Below are positions 1 through 12,388 of a stretch of DNA of 64,000 nucleotides, in pieces. Within the stretch, counting starts at the first letter, position 1. Each line of letters opens with the position of its first letter. Position numbers and translations under genes: made by a program. The DNA is taken from contig JAQFVV010000515.1 in the NCBI GenBank assembly GCA_028023455.1, positions 372,001 through 436,000 on the forward strand, read 5' to 3'. Source of the DNA: Epiperipatus broadwayi (lineage: Eukaryota; Onychophora; Udeonychophora; Euonychophora; Peripatidae). Under the pieces are notes generated by a model. The model ran no database searches. It saw nothing but the letters and a program-made list of their open reading frames with translations, and had not been told where the DNA came from.

Positions 1-898
1 AGGGATAGAATGTTTATTTTCAAAGCAAATTTATGTGGTCTATTCATACTCGACCCTAAATAAAAATGCATTAAATTTAAGTTGTTTATAGACGCTTGCA
101 TGGATTGTTTATTGGTTAACTGTTTTGCGTTTCCATATTTGATCAAAATATATAGACATTCGATAAATAATGATACCTTACGGTGAGTATCTAAAATGTA
201 TTTATTCGGATGTCTTTTAAGTTATTGGTGACAATGCAAGTATCTTATGTGAATACTATTGTTACATATAAATTTCCCTCCGCAATTGTCAGTAATCAAT
301 AATTTTGTATCTTGATCATTTATGTTTACTTTGAAATGTTTTTAACCGTGTAATCTATGTAACCGATCTATAGCAACATATTAAAACAAGCTTTTATAAT
401 CCCATCTGTGCGAACTTAATTAAAATGTAAACTTATAATATAATATAAATTAAAATGTAAATTAAAATCTAAGGTAAAGTTAAAAATAATGTTAAATGTT
501 AAAATGTAAAACTAATTTAAAATAATTTTAAATCTTATATATATGTGCATAAATAAATGTTTGTATGTTAATTACTGGCAGTGGCTTTTATTGATTTATT
601 TATATTTAAGATATAAATTAAGATATAGATTTTTATCTCTGCCTCCACTGAGCTAGTGACATCAACGACCATGCAAAAAAAATTTTTTTTACTTCGTATC
701 TGCCTACTTTAAAATTTTTCTAGTTCAAATGCCTAGATCGCCCGTGTGGATACGTGATTCTCCACGTAAATAAATTATACTTGTATTCAGTCAAAATATT
801 AAATACACAGTATAAATAATACAGAATATTTCAGTAACAATTTTCATCTATACAGACCAATATTATTGTATTTTAACAAAATATAATTAAATGTTAAA
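1..898. other. A+T-rich stretch without a recognisable gene
   Basis: I see only A+T-rich sequence with short runs and small TAAAATGTAA-like repeats around 420-530. There is no open frame of useful length and no repeat that I can match elsewhere in the window. Confidence 0.5.
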
Positions 899-1141
899 TT
901 ATATATTTAATATGAAAAATTAGAAATAAGCATAAAATAAATTTATTAATCTGCTAAGCCTGGCTTTTGACACAGAGTCTCTTTGTCAAAGCATCACTGA
1001 GAGGGAGTTAGCAAAGCGTTATGGCATTGGCATTTCCACTTCCGTGTTGAAAGCCTGTCTTAGCAGATTAATGAATTTATTTTATGCTTATTTTGTCTCA
1101 CTAATTATTATTTGCTTGCTTATTTATATATTTAATATGAA
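899..1141. mobile_element. Foldback/MITE-like element with 35-bp inverted repeats and 18-bp direct flanks
   Basis: The segments 924-958 and 1059-1093 are near-perfect reverse complements, about 35 bp each, around a core of about 100 bp. The whole is bracketed by an exact 18-bp direct repeat (TTATATATTTAATATGAA) at 899-916 and 1124-1141, which looks like a target-site duplication. No protein is encoded. Cut-and-paste DNA transposons usually make duplications of 2-11 bp, so the length is odd and could point to insertion by LINE machinery. The flank is A+T-rich, so chance is less remote than for a mixed 18-mer. Confidence 0.6.
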
Positions 1142-1449
1142 CACACCTGTATATATTTTAATATAAAAATAGTATTTCAATTCTTAATATTAATTTGCTT
1201 TTAAAATTATTTTTAACAATACCTTATTGACTCACTTTAAAATCTGATATTTCCACCTGTCATAAAAAAACATAAGCATTTGGCAATTTCATTATATATA
1301 ACATAATAAAATGTAAAGAAAACATAATTAGAGTTTATATTATACTCTGGGGATTTTTAAAATTATTCTTTTATCAGATCAGCTACTTTTTTATATTCTT
1401 GCTGAGAACTTTTTTCCCATAATCATTGGCTAATTTATTCAAAAGTTCT

Positions 1450-1842
1450 TTACTTTTGAAACAAATTAACATAGTTCATGTTAATTGAATACTTTTTTTT
1501 TTTGGCATTAAACAGCAAAAGGTTTTTATTATCGCCACAGTTAGTATTTGAAATAATGCTATTTCTAATATATATTTTATTCACTAGCCAACTTCTTCCA
1601 TCTGTGTTTGATACATATGTAAAAATATCATTAGCAGCACAATGATTGTGATATAATCTATCTGCTTTTGTCAATACTTCTATATATTTACAACAGGAAG
1701 TTTCTTCTGTGTGTATTTCTACACTCTTATCATAGTTCAGTGTGTGCCATTGGAATCTATGGTAAATTGGTTTTTCATATAGATTGCCATATAACATCCT
1801 AGTTAATAGATAAGTAGTAAAATAAATGCTAACAATCCTCAA
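1450..1842 (-). CDS. Unidentified 130-residue open frame
   Basis: This frame is long for such A+T-rich DNA and its composition is protein-like: two adjacent Cys near residue 50, several Trp and His, and a block reading SNTDGRSWLVNK at about residues 79-90. A run of Lys codons near residues 114-117 lies on a homopolymer where frameshifts are common. I do not recognise a family. There is no clear splice context or promoter, so it could be an exon on the opposite strand, a piece of an old mobile element, or chance. Confidence 0.25.
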   Translation of the reverse strand: MRIVSIYFTTYLLTRMLYGNLYEKPIYHRFQWHTLNYDKSVEIHTEETSCCKYIEVLTKADRLYHNHCAANDIFTYVSNTDGRSWLVNKIYIRNSIISNTNCGDNKNLLLFNAKKKKYSINMNYVNLFQK

Positions 1843-2500
1843 TTCATTTTATCTATAATTCCGAATTTTAGATAAAGCAAATGGTACTGCTGGGCTGCGA
1901 GACATCACAGAGAGGCAACCTGTTATTCTTCTCTGAGAGTTTAAACTCTACCAACATGGAGACCAGGAATATCTGCCTTTATTTTTGAAGCTAACATTAT
2001 AATAACACATCAAAACTGACCCCACTTTATTATAGATACTATATAGAATTTATAAACAGAATTAAACATTTTTTTCTTCTTAATTAACAAAAACCAAGAT
2101 TATAACTAAATTACAATTGTTTTTATTTTATTTACATTCATCAAAATCAAAAATAGTTAAATAAATTTTTTTTTTCTTAATTATTTAAGTAAATATGTAT
2201 TAGAATTAGTTCTATAATTAGAAGTCCTTTTTTTTTAAAAAAAAAAAAAGTGTTTTTGTTTAGATATAGTTTTTTTTTATTACCTTAAAAATATTGCATT
2301 TTCCTCAAAATCAGAAATAGATCAAGTAAAATATTCCTAACAATTAGAATTCTTTTTTTTATATTTAATTTTAAATAATTTGTAGTACTTCAGTAATATC
2401 AAGAAATATTATTTAATTAATCTATATTTCAGTTATTCCAATTTTAAATATATATTTATATAATTTTGTCTGTGTTCATTTTTACTTTTCTTTTTTTCTC
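1843..2500. other. Homopolymer-rich A+T stretch, no gene seen
   Basis: Long T and A runs dominate and nothing is recognisable. A short segment near 1885-1970 is less A+T-rich but carries no extended frame. Confidence 0.5.
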
Positions 2501-2504
2501 AAAA

Positions 2505-3110
2505 GTAACCTTTATTAGTCAAAAGATTACAAAAAATTATTAGGTACACTTACCCGTAGAGGATTACAAAGTGTTCAATGTTACAAGGCAAAACAATTAT
2601 TGACCAGGTTTACAAAGTACGTATGCTCGATAACAAATATATCCATAAAAGAGTTGTATAGTTTTGCTTAATGTGTATCTATACATGGACAAGCACAGAT
2701 CTGCACTGCCCAAAAACAATCCATCAAAGGAGCGCAGCACAAGGTGCTGAAAACTTTGACCCTGTACCCTCCCGGCAGGTTTTCCGAGTAGCGGCAATAA
2801 TCGTCACCAGCCCGCACCCATAAACCAGACCCCCAATGACCGCTATCATCAACCCCTGTGGAAGAAATGAGGAGTGCAGACCCGTGCCCGCAAATATTAC
2901 AACAAAACTCTATTACTGTTACAAAGATGATATTTCTAGCTGGAGTGTCTATCATCCAGTGATATCATCCTGCACATTGAGGTCAATGGAGCTGAACATC
3001 TGCTCTTAATCATTATCAAACTCCTGTGTCTGCAAATGTTCACAATAGCTGCTCAACCCACCAATCAAAGTCCTTCAGGGTTCACAGTGATTTTTATTTG
3101 TCGATACTAA
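2505..3110 (-). other. G+C-richer island, possible retroposed transcript fragment
   Basis: This block is clearly richer in G+C than its surroundings. Read on the - strand it contains a 95-residue frame (2668-2955) and ends near 2510 with an AATAAA signal followed by an A-rich run (T-rich on the + strand). That arrangement resembles a processed transcript inserted in the - orientation. I cannot identify the source, and no flanking direct repeat was found. A diverged mobile element is the main alternative. Confidence 0.25.
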
Positions 3111-5950
3111 TTGGATCCTGCTTCTTTTGATTGAATTTCAGGTCTAGATTAGTAATCAATGATTCAAGTATAATCTGAAAGTTTGTTGTTAAACCTTGGA
3201 AAAATTTTAATAATTATTGCTTAAAAGAGTATGAATAATTTGCAGCTTCAATGTCTGTTTAGGTCTAAAACATCATTTGTACTCACTTTTGTCTTTAAAT
3301 CATTATTTTTTAGCTCAGGAATCACTTTATTGTAATTCTGTGTTGGTTTGAAAAAAAATTTTTTTTTTTTTTTTGTGGCCCCCAATCCACCGGGAAGGGG
3401 GGGGTAATTTCTGTTCTGATCATTGGAGAAACCTGATTTTTGTGCAGGGAGATATTTTAGAATTGAACATTATAGAAAATAACATTTTTACTTTTCTTTT
3501 AATCTTTAAATGTATATCCACACACAAACTTTTAAAATACAATGGAGTTTAATCCAGAATCATTGTTTTTTTGTCATGGAAAAAAAAAAGTAAAATTGAT
3601 TTTGCAGGATAATTTCTATAAAAAAAAGAATATGAAATGAATTGTGGCGTTCAGCATGTCCATAAACATATATTTAAATGTATCTTTGTTATTTTGCTAG
3701 AGGTAGAAATCATATTCTTATATTAACCTGTGATTTTTTTTAACATGACAATTGTGGCATATATGTGTAATATTAAAGCCTTGCACAGGTTAATGTATTG
3801 GTAAAGTTGAGTATTACTCTGGAATTCAAGGCCCAGAGATTATGGGCCCTATCTGTAACTTGTGGTGTTCAAATTTTACTGAACTCATGAACAATGAGCT
3901 ATTTGTTTAAAACACTTCTTTTTTTAATTTCTTTTGTCTGAATGTCATTTAATAATAATATAAATGCGAATTGACTAATGAGTTGTCTCTTTGATCTTTG
4001 TCTTCTAGAGGAAGAATGCCCATACTTATTGACTAGCTACTAATAATGTTATAGAGTTGTCTAAAATCATATCCAGTACTACTTAATGAGCTATAAATTC
4101 CTAATATTTCAGTTTTGTATATATATTTATTAGTCATGTACTGGACAATTTATGGATGCCACTATTAGGTCCGAACTGCAAATGATAATTTTTTTTAGCC
4201 TTTTTTACTCATATATTGTAATGGTCAGGATGAGCTGACAGCCGCATAAATCAACACCAGAGTGACTTAGGCCACCACAATCATTTCAACCTACATATTG
4301 CCTCATTTTTTTTTAGGCTCAGTGATCAGGGAGAGGTAGAGACTTAAAAAGTTTATTGACTTCCCTGTGGTCCTTTGCAATGTATATATAAAATACAAAC
4401 ACGTTATTAGTATTAAAAGAAGTGACTACAGCTTAATTAAGTTGCTAGACTTATAAGATAGTGGAAATTACATTAATTGATGATTCCATATATAAAAGTT
4501 TCAATCTATAACAGATATATAATAAAGGACTTCGTGTGGTAAACACATTGATCTTTGGGGCAGATATCCCAGTACATGATAATAATTATAAGTTAAAGTA
4601 AGTTTAATTAACTCTAGAAAATACAGTTAAATAGATAAATGCATAACTCTCATGATCCTGACCAATAAAAACTGAAATATCAAGCTTTAATATACACAAG
4701 GGTTAAGGAAGGCAGTATTGAGTTGCGAGTTCATATCCAAGTCTGTAAGAAATAAATGGATAACTGGTAGGAAGGAATAAGCGTCTTCCTATAATAATTA
4801 ATAAATTTCACCAACATGCAGGAATGATCCACTGCCCAATTGGTGATATAAAAACGAAGGTCCACTGGGTCTGAAATAGAAAGAAATATTCCCGCATTTG
4901 CATGGATCGTATTCAAAAAGGGGACCCAGTTATTCTATATTCCGAAGCAGGGATATACGCATGCTGAAGAAACGCAATAAAAATAATCATGAAATTAGTC
5001 AACCCAGTAATGCTAAATATATATAAAATAACAAATATTTGGACTTAAATTTAATCTATAAAACATAAATGGTCACGCCATAAGTTTATCATATGCGGAT
5101 ATCTATTCTATAGGCTAAATCAACGCCTATACAGTTGTGATGTATAATAAAAGATTTTATAAAGAAATTAAGCCCCGCTATCTGCTCTTAGGTCTTTCAT
5201 ATATACAGAATTGTTGATACGATAGCCTACGATGATAATATATTACATTATGTTAAAAGTTTTAAAGAATTAATATACATATATATTTGTTAAAATAAAA
5301 CGAAGTTTTAACTTTTAATTTCGAACATTAAATTTATTTTTAAAACTGAAAGTTATTATATAATTAAAAAAAAACCTGAAAGTTGTTTATAAATCCAAGG
5401 TATGCAGTATACATATATACTTTAATTTTAAAAGTGAATAAGTTTGCTTTTAACATTTTAACACTCGATCTTAATTTTAAAGTTATGTATGAGTTAATGG
5501 CTAAATTTCATTTTGAAAGAACTAATTTTAAATAGATTTTAACTAGCAACTTTCAAATACTAATAAAAAAATAAATTAGAATCAGATGGGGGGTGGGAAT
5601 TTAAATATCTTGCTTTTATTTAATAACTGGACTTTTCTTTAGATAATGGCAATTGTTTGAATCACTGAAATATTTTACTAAATTTACCTTCGTCTGATTC
5701 TTGCAATAAGTCTGGCAAATTTAAGAAAGATTGAGTATTACAAAAGTCGATCTTCCTTAATATGTACAATTAATTAAGCGTGCATAATAACGCAATAAGA
5801 AAATATTTAAATAAGGCAATATAATATCTAAATATTACGGTAATAAATATATTTTACTGACTGATTAATATATAATTATTTAAAGCAAAGAAAGAGAATA
5901 TTAGAGAGGCTTTTATCTTTTAAAATTTATAACTACATAAAATTATTATT
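3111..5950. other. Intergenic or intronic stretch, no gene recognised
   Basis: A+T-rich DNA with poly-T and poly-G runs near 3350-3410. There are short inverted similarities around 4215 and 4655 (TCAGGATGAGCT against ATGATCCTGACC). No credible exon was seen, and in particular no sequence resembling the EMSY ENT domain. Confidence 0.4.
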
Positions 5951-6178
5951 TTACCTGACCACGAAGAATTTTGACAAAACAGTAGAATTGGCTGGCTGGT
6001 CACTCAGTGAAATCACATACTGGGGGCTTCCCTTTTGATGGCGACGGCGTAGCATGTCAGCAACATGGATGGTCAAATATAGACAAGGACTTGATCGGCC
6101 TAACATTCGATAATAAGAGGGAAACTCCATACTCAGCTGCACTGGAGATGGGCAGAGAAATTGCAACGTTCTACTCAC
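5951..6178 (-). CDS. Possible exon of an unidentified gene
   Basis: A 75-residue frame sits in a locally G+C-rich block. On the - strand it runs into a good donor-like sequence (GTCAG then GTAAAA, around 5954), and pyrimidine-rich sequence ending in AG lies inside its 5' part. The peptide contains the stretch HVADMLRRRHQKGSPQ. It matches no family I know. A retroposed fragment is equally possible, since a compact G+C-rich island in old repeat-rich DNA is often that. Confidence 0.2.
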   Translation of the reverse strand: MSRTLQFLCPSPVQLSMEFPSYYRMLGRSSPCLYLTIHVADMLRRRHQKGSPQYVISLSDQPANSTVLSKFFVVR

Positions 6179-6285
6179 TCATAGAGTGATTCAATTTAAC
6201 AACTTTAAAACTTTACAATAAAACTCTTCCTGAAGTGTACAATAACTAAACTCTACAAGAGGTGTTTTCTTTCTGAAGTTTACAC

Positions 6286-8760
6286 TAATATAATTCTATA
6301 ATTAAAACACTTCAAACAATTAAAAGTCTCATTTTCCCCTTTTCTTTATAAAAACTTTATTTCTTGTATATATATATCCACTTGTTCCAACGTTTCAACT
6401 ATTTTTATTTTATAGTCATTTTCAAGGATTTGCCTCCCTTGAAAATGTCTATAAAGTAAAAATAGTTGAAACGTTGGAACAAGTGGATATATATTGTACC
6501 GAGACAAAGTCGGTACAGGTATATACCCACACACACAAGCAATGTAAATACTCTATTTTTTATTTACTTTCAATTTATGATAAAAAATAAATGTAGTTTT
6601 CTTTCAATGATTTATAAAATACACTATAAAATAAAATGTTAATATTTCTGATTAAATAATTTAAGGCTTTCATATAATCTACTATAATAATATTCTCTAA
6701 AAATAAAATATAAAGCATCACTAATATGCCATTTTAAATCTCAATAAGTGATTTCTACTTGTATATGCCGCGGGGGTAATTAAAAAGGGGTTTATTTTAA
6801 ATTATAACTATAGTGAAAGTTAAAAGCTTATAGAGGTGATTTTGAGATTAAATGCTCGACTTTTAAACTAATGTAAGTTAAATTGTTATCTTAAAACACG
6901 CACACACGTATGCATAAAAGGTGTGAATAAGTAGGAATTTTTTCTAACTGAGATTGTAATATGAGATTGCATAAACCTAAGATTGCCTCAAGCATATGGA
7001 TTGAGTGGACATTACGTAGGACACGGACCCCAACGACAACTCAAAGAATATTGAACTCTGGGTGGAGATTCGATCCTCAGATAATAACCAACCCATATAA
7101 ATATGAGAACTTTTCTTTTTACACTTACTCTTTTACACTTTTTTTGTGCTTATGCTTATAGTTTTTTTTGATTCCTACGGAAGCTACAACTAGAACTTTT
7201 CTCTTTTTTTGCTGTCCGGTTTATCCAATATGATCACTATGAAATTAACATTTAGAGCGTCGATCGTCATGATGGGCTAAGAAACCCTTCAGTGATTGAT
7301 CGACGCTCCGCCGCCAGAACATCTCCACAGCTATGAATGATCAACAACAGTGCCGTCCGAACATCGTACTCCAATCAGTCCAAGGACGTTGTTCCGTTTA
7401 ATATACAAGAATCGTCCAAACATACTACGCTGAACTTATATGAAATGAATAACCATTTATTATGGAAACATTATCCACCAGGTTCGAACCCGCACCAAAT
7501 TAGAAGCAGCAGAAGACTACGCAAAAATCCTAGGTAAACACTTTATTTTTTTTATGCTCCCATTCATTCTTTACGTAGACTTTAAAAGGCAATCTCATAA
7601 TTAATTAAATTCGACTTTCGTAAATCAAAATATAAAATGATCCGTAATCCCTCATATTTGAATCTTATTATGTTAATCTCAGCTTTCGTAAATAAAAAAA
7701 TATCAGATGCTACATAGTTCCTCATATTTAAATCTTAGGACTTTTCCTGTTATGAACTTTGATCATAATTATTATTTTCTTTCGCAGATAAACTATAACA
7801 CACACCTAATTTCAAAATGTAAAAGAAGGAAATATATTTTATCATCCATGTTTATTATGTATAATATGTTCTTTTCTGTGCGAGAATGCGTGTATGTGCG
7901 TGCAAATAAAGCTATTAATCAATGTTTCATTTTTTTATATTCAATAAATTCTTTTTTTATTTAAACAAGTCGAGCATTCCTCAAATCATTCTCTATAATT
8001 AAAATATATATTTTTTAATTATTATAATCAACATTTATACATGCAATTAATTATTTTACTTTTAAATTTGTCTTTCTTGTATTTTTTTGTTTTGTTTATT
8101 TCTTTAAATTTCATCGTGCCGTAAGTCACGATGTTTGGTTTAAGAGTTGGGAGGGCCTATTATTAATAAGTATAAATAAATGTCAATAAAGCTAGTGTGA
8201 ATAACTCTATTGGACTGAATGATAAAGGGGGGATGATATTATAAGCTTCTAATTTTTTCATATAAGGATGCATAAATCAAACATTCGTATTAGTTGCAAA
8301 TAACCAATGACCCGGTCCAATATTTGGACCGATATGTTAATCAACCAAGCTTCTTCTCCATTGGTTATTATTGTGTCTTTTGCCAGAATGATATTCTTGA
8401 AACAAGTACATCGCGACCCTGAGTGACCCTTATTGGTCCATGCTGGGAGTTTGAGCTTATGGGCGGGGATTAGACTTCGAAATCGTTTTGATATGACGTA
8501 AGGTGATGCGAGAAATTAAATTGTAAATTAAATCATTGTATCTGGCGCCCCCTTGTGTTGATAATGAACAACTATCGATATAGGAAAATAAATAAAGCTT
8601 TACGCTATATCATGTTTGTTTCGGAGCTCTCAATCCCTTTAGGAACGGTTGAATAAGGCGACCGGTTACAATATATATATACAAGAAATAAAGTTTTTAT
8701 AAAGAAAAGGGGAAAATGAGACTTTTAATTGTTTGAAGTGTTTTAATTATAGAATTATAT
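6286..8760. mobile_element. Foldback element split by a later insertion
   Basis: The segment 6286-6372 reappears as its reverse complement at 8671-8758, and a second inverted pair (about 6375-6425 and 6440-6490) closes a hairpin around 6430. If 6495-8670 is removed, the two arms rejoin into a continuous palindrome of about 300 bp. The element encodes nothing. Its arms are still very similar, so it is not ancient. Confidence 0.65.
6495..8670. mobile_element. 2.2-kb insertion with TG...CA ends, LTR-like or non-autonomous
   Basis: This block interrupts the foldback inside its AT-repeat. It begins with TGTACCGA and ends with GGTTACA, so both ends have the TG...CA form of LTR elements. The first 23 bp form a perfect hairpin (TGTACCGA paired with TCGGTACA). 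Comparing the broken arm with its intact partner suggests about 8 extra AT-type bases, compatible with a duplication of up to 8 bp blurred by slippage. A near-direct repeat occurs at about 7610-7670 and 7675-7735, and a hairpin at 7255-7308. AATAAA-type signals lie near 8590. There is no reverse transcriptase, so it may be a long solo LTR or a non-autonomous element. Confidence 0.45.
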
Positions 8761-10549
8761 GGTTATATGTAATGTATATTTTGAAAAGAAAAAAAAAGAT
8801 GGAGTGGTGATTAGAGGGTTTTAAACAGAAGTAAATGGATTTACACTAATACTTACTAATCCCTTCTTCTTTTGCCCTTCTCTCTATATATAGCTCAAAA
8901 CAAAGACGGGCTGTTCTCTAAATTAATTAATTAAACTTAAGTAGAATTCTTTTCTTTATTATCTATTGATTAGAATCTTAATGCAATTTAATTTTAAAAT
9001 TTTATTAATTGCATTTCTTAATTAAATTCTGTCTTTGATTTTATCTGATTCTATACTAATTATATGTTTTGTCACCTTTTCCCTAAATAATTACAAAAAT
9101 TAGAATTTAATTTATATATTAAAAAAAATTTAATATTTTCAAATTGGTGATGAAGCCCATATATATACGACGTATATATATGACTGCTTCAATATATATA
9201 TGTTTGCTGCAAGGACTCACTGCTTTTATTATGGTAACCATGTAAATTCTTTAATAACTAGACCTTATTTGAATGTACTTTATTATTTAGCTTATTATTA
9301 TTTACATGTATTTTCTTAGCCAACAATTCAGAAAATCTTTAATATCTTCCTTTAATTAATTTATTAAAATTGCCCATTTTTTCTCTCTCATTTTTAAAAA
9401 AGTAAATTTCAATTCTAGTAAATTTTGATTTAAATTGATATAAACTCTAGGATCTCTGCACATGGGCTCTGAATACTATATCTAAATATATTTTGAATTA
9501 AAATATCTAATCAAAATGTATTTTTATCTTGCAAAGTCCTCCTCTTATTATTGTTAAACTGTATATTTATAAAGCTATGCTCTTTTTCTTTTTTTTTTTA
9601 GCAATTTATTAACAATTTCATTTCTTTTTTGCTCCAGCCTATAACCTCACTTCTTTCCTGTTCTACTATAGCATCCCAATCCTCCATTATCATCATCATC
9701 ATCATGATTGTTTCATATTCCCGAACAACTACCAGATTTATTTGAGTAAGCTTTTGACCTAATCACTAACAGCCTAAATATTTACTGGAGGATTGTTTAC
9801 GAAGTTATTCTTGGACATAAGAAACACCTACATTTTTATCTCCAGAACACATATCTTTTTTATTCCTTTTCTTTACAAGCCATCCATTGCCTCAAAGAGT
9901 CCTATGTTGTTGTTGTTTTTTTCCATTTCTTAATAATTACTATCACCCTAATATTCTACATATCTAATAATAGGCTATAGGTAGATAGTCATAACTAGAT
10001 TGTTCTCCACAACTCTTTTGGGAATACATACTTCTATTGAAACAATTTTTCATTCTATTTCTCCAAACTCCAAATGTTCTTTTATATCTTTCTACAACAA
10101 AATCCAATAGTATTTTGCCTTTTTTGGGGGGTAATGTTCTTTTAATTCATTTATTACTTTCAGATTTAATGATCTTAAAATCAAATGTAAATTGCTTATC
10201 ATTAATCCAGATAGCTATATTTTAGAAACTTTTATCTGGACAAAATTTTAATGGCGATCTTTATTCTTTTATATGAAGACAAATTTTATTATCTTAGCAC
10301 AAGTTAGAATTTATGAGAAATTATTAGTTTTCTCTGTAAATTTATACGTGTGTCCATCTATTTATTCATTGACAGTATGTATGTGTAGTTGATTAACTTT
10401 GTTAGATATATTTAAACATATTTCAACATATTTCTTGGATATATTGTTTGTATGTGTCTATTTTATAATTCAGTTTACTCAAAAACGTTTTTAATTTAAT
10501 CGTGGAATACATACACAATAAAGAAATTAAAATGGTAAATAAATTAGTG
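8761..10549. other. A+T-rich stretch, no gene recognised
   Basis: Mostly low-complexity A+T sequence. A TCATCATCAT run near 9690-9706 followed by pyrimidine-rich sequence to about 10240 could be a very old - strand LINE relic, but I could not align it with the RTE copies in this window. Confidence 0.35.
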
Positions 10550-10687
10550 TTTTCATACATTTTTTTTTTTTTTTAAGTGTCATAGCATCGGCGGGACGCG
10601 AACCCACAACCCGGGCAACTGCCTGCAAGTGCAAGGCAGTCGCGCTGACCTCTCGACCACCAATGCAAGACGTATTTTCATACATTT
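10550..10687 (-). mobile_element. Retroposed tRNA-like sequence (minimal SINE) with poly(A) and 13-bp target duplication
   Basis: On the - strand 10666-10585 folds like a tRNA. It has a 7-bp acceptor stem (GCATTGG with CCGATGC, one wobble), an A-box-like TGGTCGAGAGG, a B-box-like GGTTCGCGTCC with a 5-bp T stem, and an anticodon stem CTGCC/GGCAG. The anticodon loop is 10 bases instead of 7 and partly self-complementary, so it is unlikely to be a working tRNA. After a short CACTT it runs into a long A tail (10561-10574 as T on +). The exact 13-bp repeat TTTTCATACATTT brackets it at 10550-10562 and 10675-10687. Poly(A) plus target duplication are hallmarks of LINE-driven retroposition. Confidence 0.8.
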
Positions 10688-11675
10688 AAAAGTAAAATGT
10701 AAGAAAATACAGATTTGTTATAATTGTCATGTTTTAACTTAAATCCAACAACTCTATTTAATTTTTGGTCTATACTATAATTGATATTTAAAACCGAGAT
10801 TGTATTAAATTGTCAAGTGAAATGTAAAAACAGGTCACTGAATCAATCGACTCATTAAATAAATAATTAAATTGCCAGACTTGTTGATCTTTTAATGTTA
10901 ACAAAGTGACTTATAATTGTTAAGTGGAAAAGAAGGGAAGAGAGGGGGTGGGGGGATAAATTACCGAATCGGCTCTATTAGCATTTTTAAACAAAAAAAT
11001 CTAGTAACTAATTACTTTGTGTAAAAATGATTAGTAATAAATTAAAGATAATAGTAATAATTCTTGTACTCAGATGAAATGTATGGAAGCATTTGTTTGT
11101 TTATTAAAATTAATGTTACCTACTTTTAATACAGGAGAGACAGTTTAATAATATTAATAAAATGCTGACACAAAACTAGATAATAAAATTAATATTTATT
11201 TATAATTTCAATAGACTGGATGATTTTCATAACTGTAAGTTTATAATGAGAGTGAGAGAGTAAGAATTAAAATTTGCACATCCTGAAAATGACTAGGAAT
11301 GGGTCCTGAATTTATATCTTATTCAATTGAAATCAAAATGGCATTATTTTGGTACCAGTTAAATAATAACAAAATCCATAGTGGAGATAATGTTATTTAT
11401 ATATTTACAAGAAAATATTTAAATTCCAACATTTAGCAAAATGAAAAAGATGTGTATAGTTTACAATATATATCTAATGAAAGCAGAAATATAAAATTTA
11501 AATATCAATTTATCTTTTAGATTTGGTATATCTTTAAAAAAATGAAATAATATTAAAAGTAAATTAGAAGTTTTTTCTGGATCAAAAGTAGAGAATAAAT
11601 TGTTTTGTTTAAAATAAATTTTATTATGATTTAAAAGAGAATACATAGCATGTCTTAGATCTTATGTTAATTGGT
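10688..11675. other. A+T-rich stretch, no gene recognised
   Basis: Nothing recognisable beyond short runs of G near 10946 and A+T-rich filler. Confidence 0.45.
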
Positions 11676-12155
11676 TTTTTCTTCAATCTGCCAGTAGCAT
11701 CATTTCTAAATCAATGCATATATGACTTAGCATTATAGTTTAGCTATTCCTCATAAAAAAATTTAAAGCGCTAGCATGTCTTGACCAGGAATTATGACAT
11801 GAAATGTGTGATAGTGAATTTCCTTGCCTTAATCCATGGTGGAGCAGTGCACTAACATTAAATTATGTTTTAATTGGGCAGAATTTCTATAGAAATGTTA
11901 GAAATGGTTCAAATTTTGTGTAGCAGTGAAGCCCTGAATTGCAAAGATCTTGCAAGATTTTGTGATGGAAAAGAGAATATTGGGAACAATTTACAAAGGT
12001 ACAACATATGTCACATTTTATGTCATAACTTGTGATCCAGATATGTTAGGATCTTAAATTTTTTTGTCGTGAATAGCTAAACTATATTGCTACATAACAC
12101 ATACATTGATTCAGAAATAGTGCTGTGAATAGCTTGTTGAAAGAATTAATCAACC
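11676..12155. mobile_element. Foldback element, family B copy 1
   Basis: The left arm (about 11676-11815) and right arm (about 12003-12155) are imperfect reverse complements, sharing blocks such as TCTGAATCAATG-type and TTTAGCTATTC. The same arms recur at 21857-22295, which shows that this is a dispersed family. No protein is encoded. Confidence 0.65.
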
Positions 12156-12388
12156 AGTCCCTACATTGCATGAGAGGGGTGTAGTAAAAATTACAGTACA
12201 GAAATATTCATTAAGTGGATAATTTTTAATCTAATGAATAACTAATAAAAAATATTAATATATTTTCATCAAATGATTTGTGTCAAAGTTTTGAGAGCAG
12301 TAATTTTAATACTTATCAATTAAACTGTAGTAATTAGCTATTTATATATATATATTGGACAATGATAAAGATATGTGTAAGAGATTGT

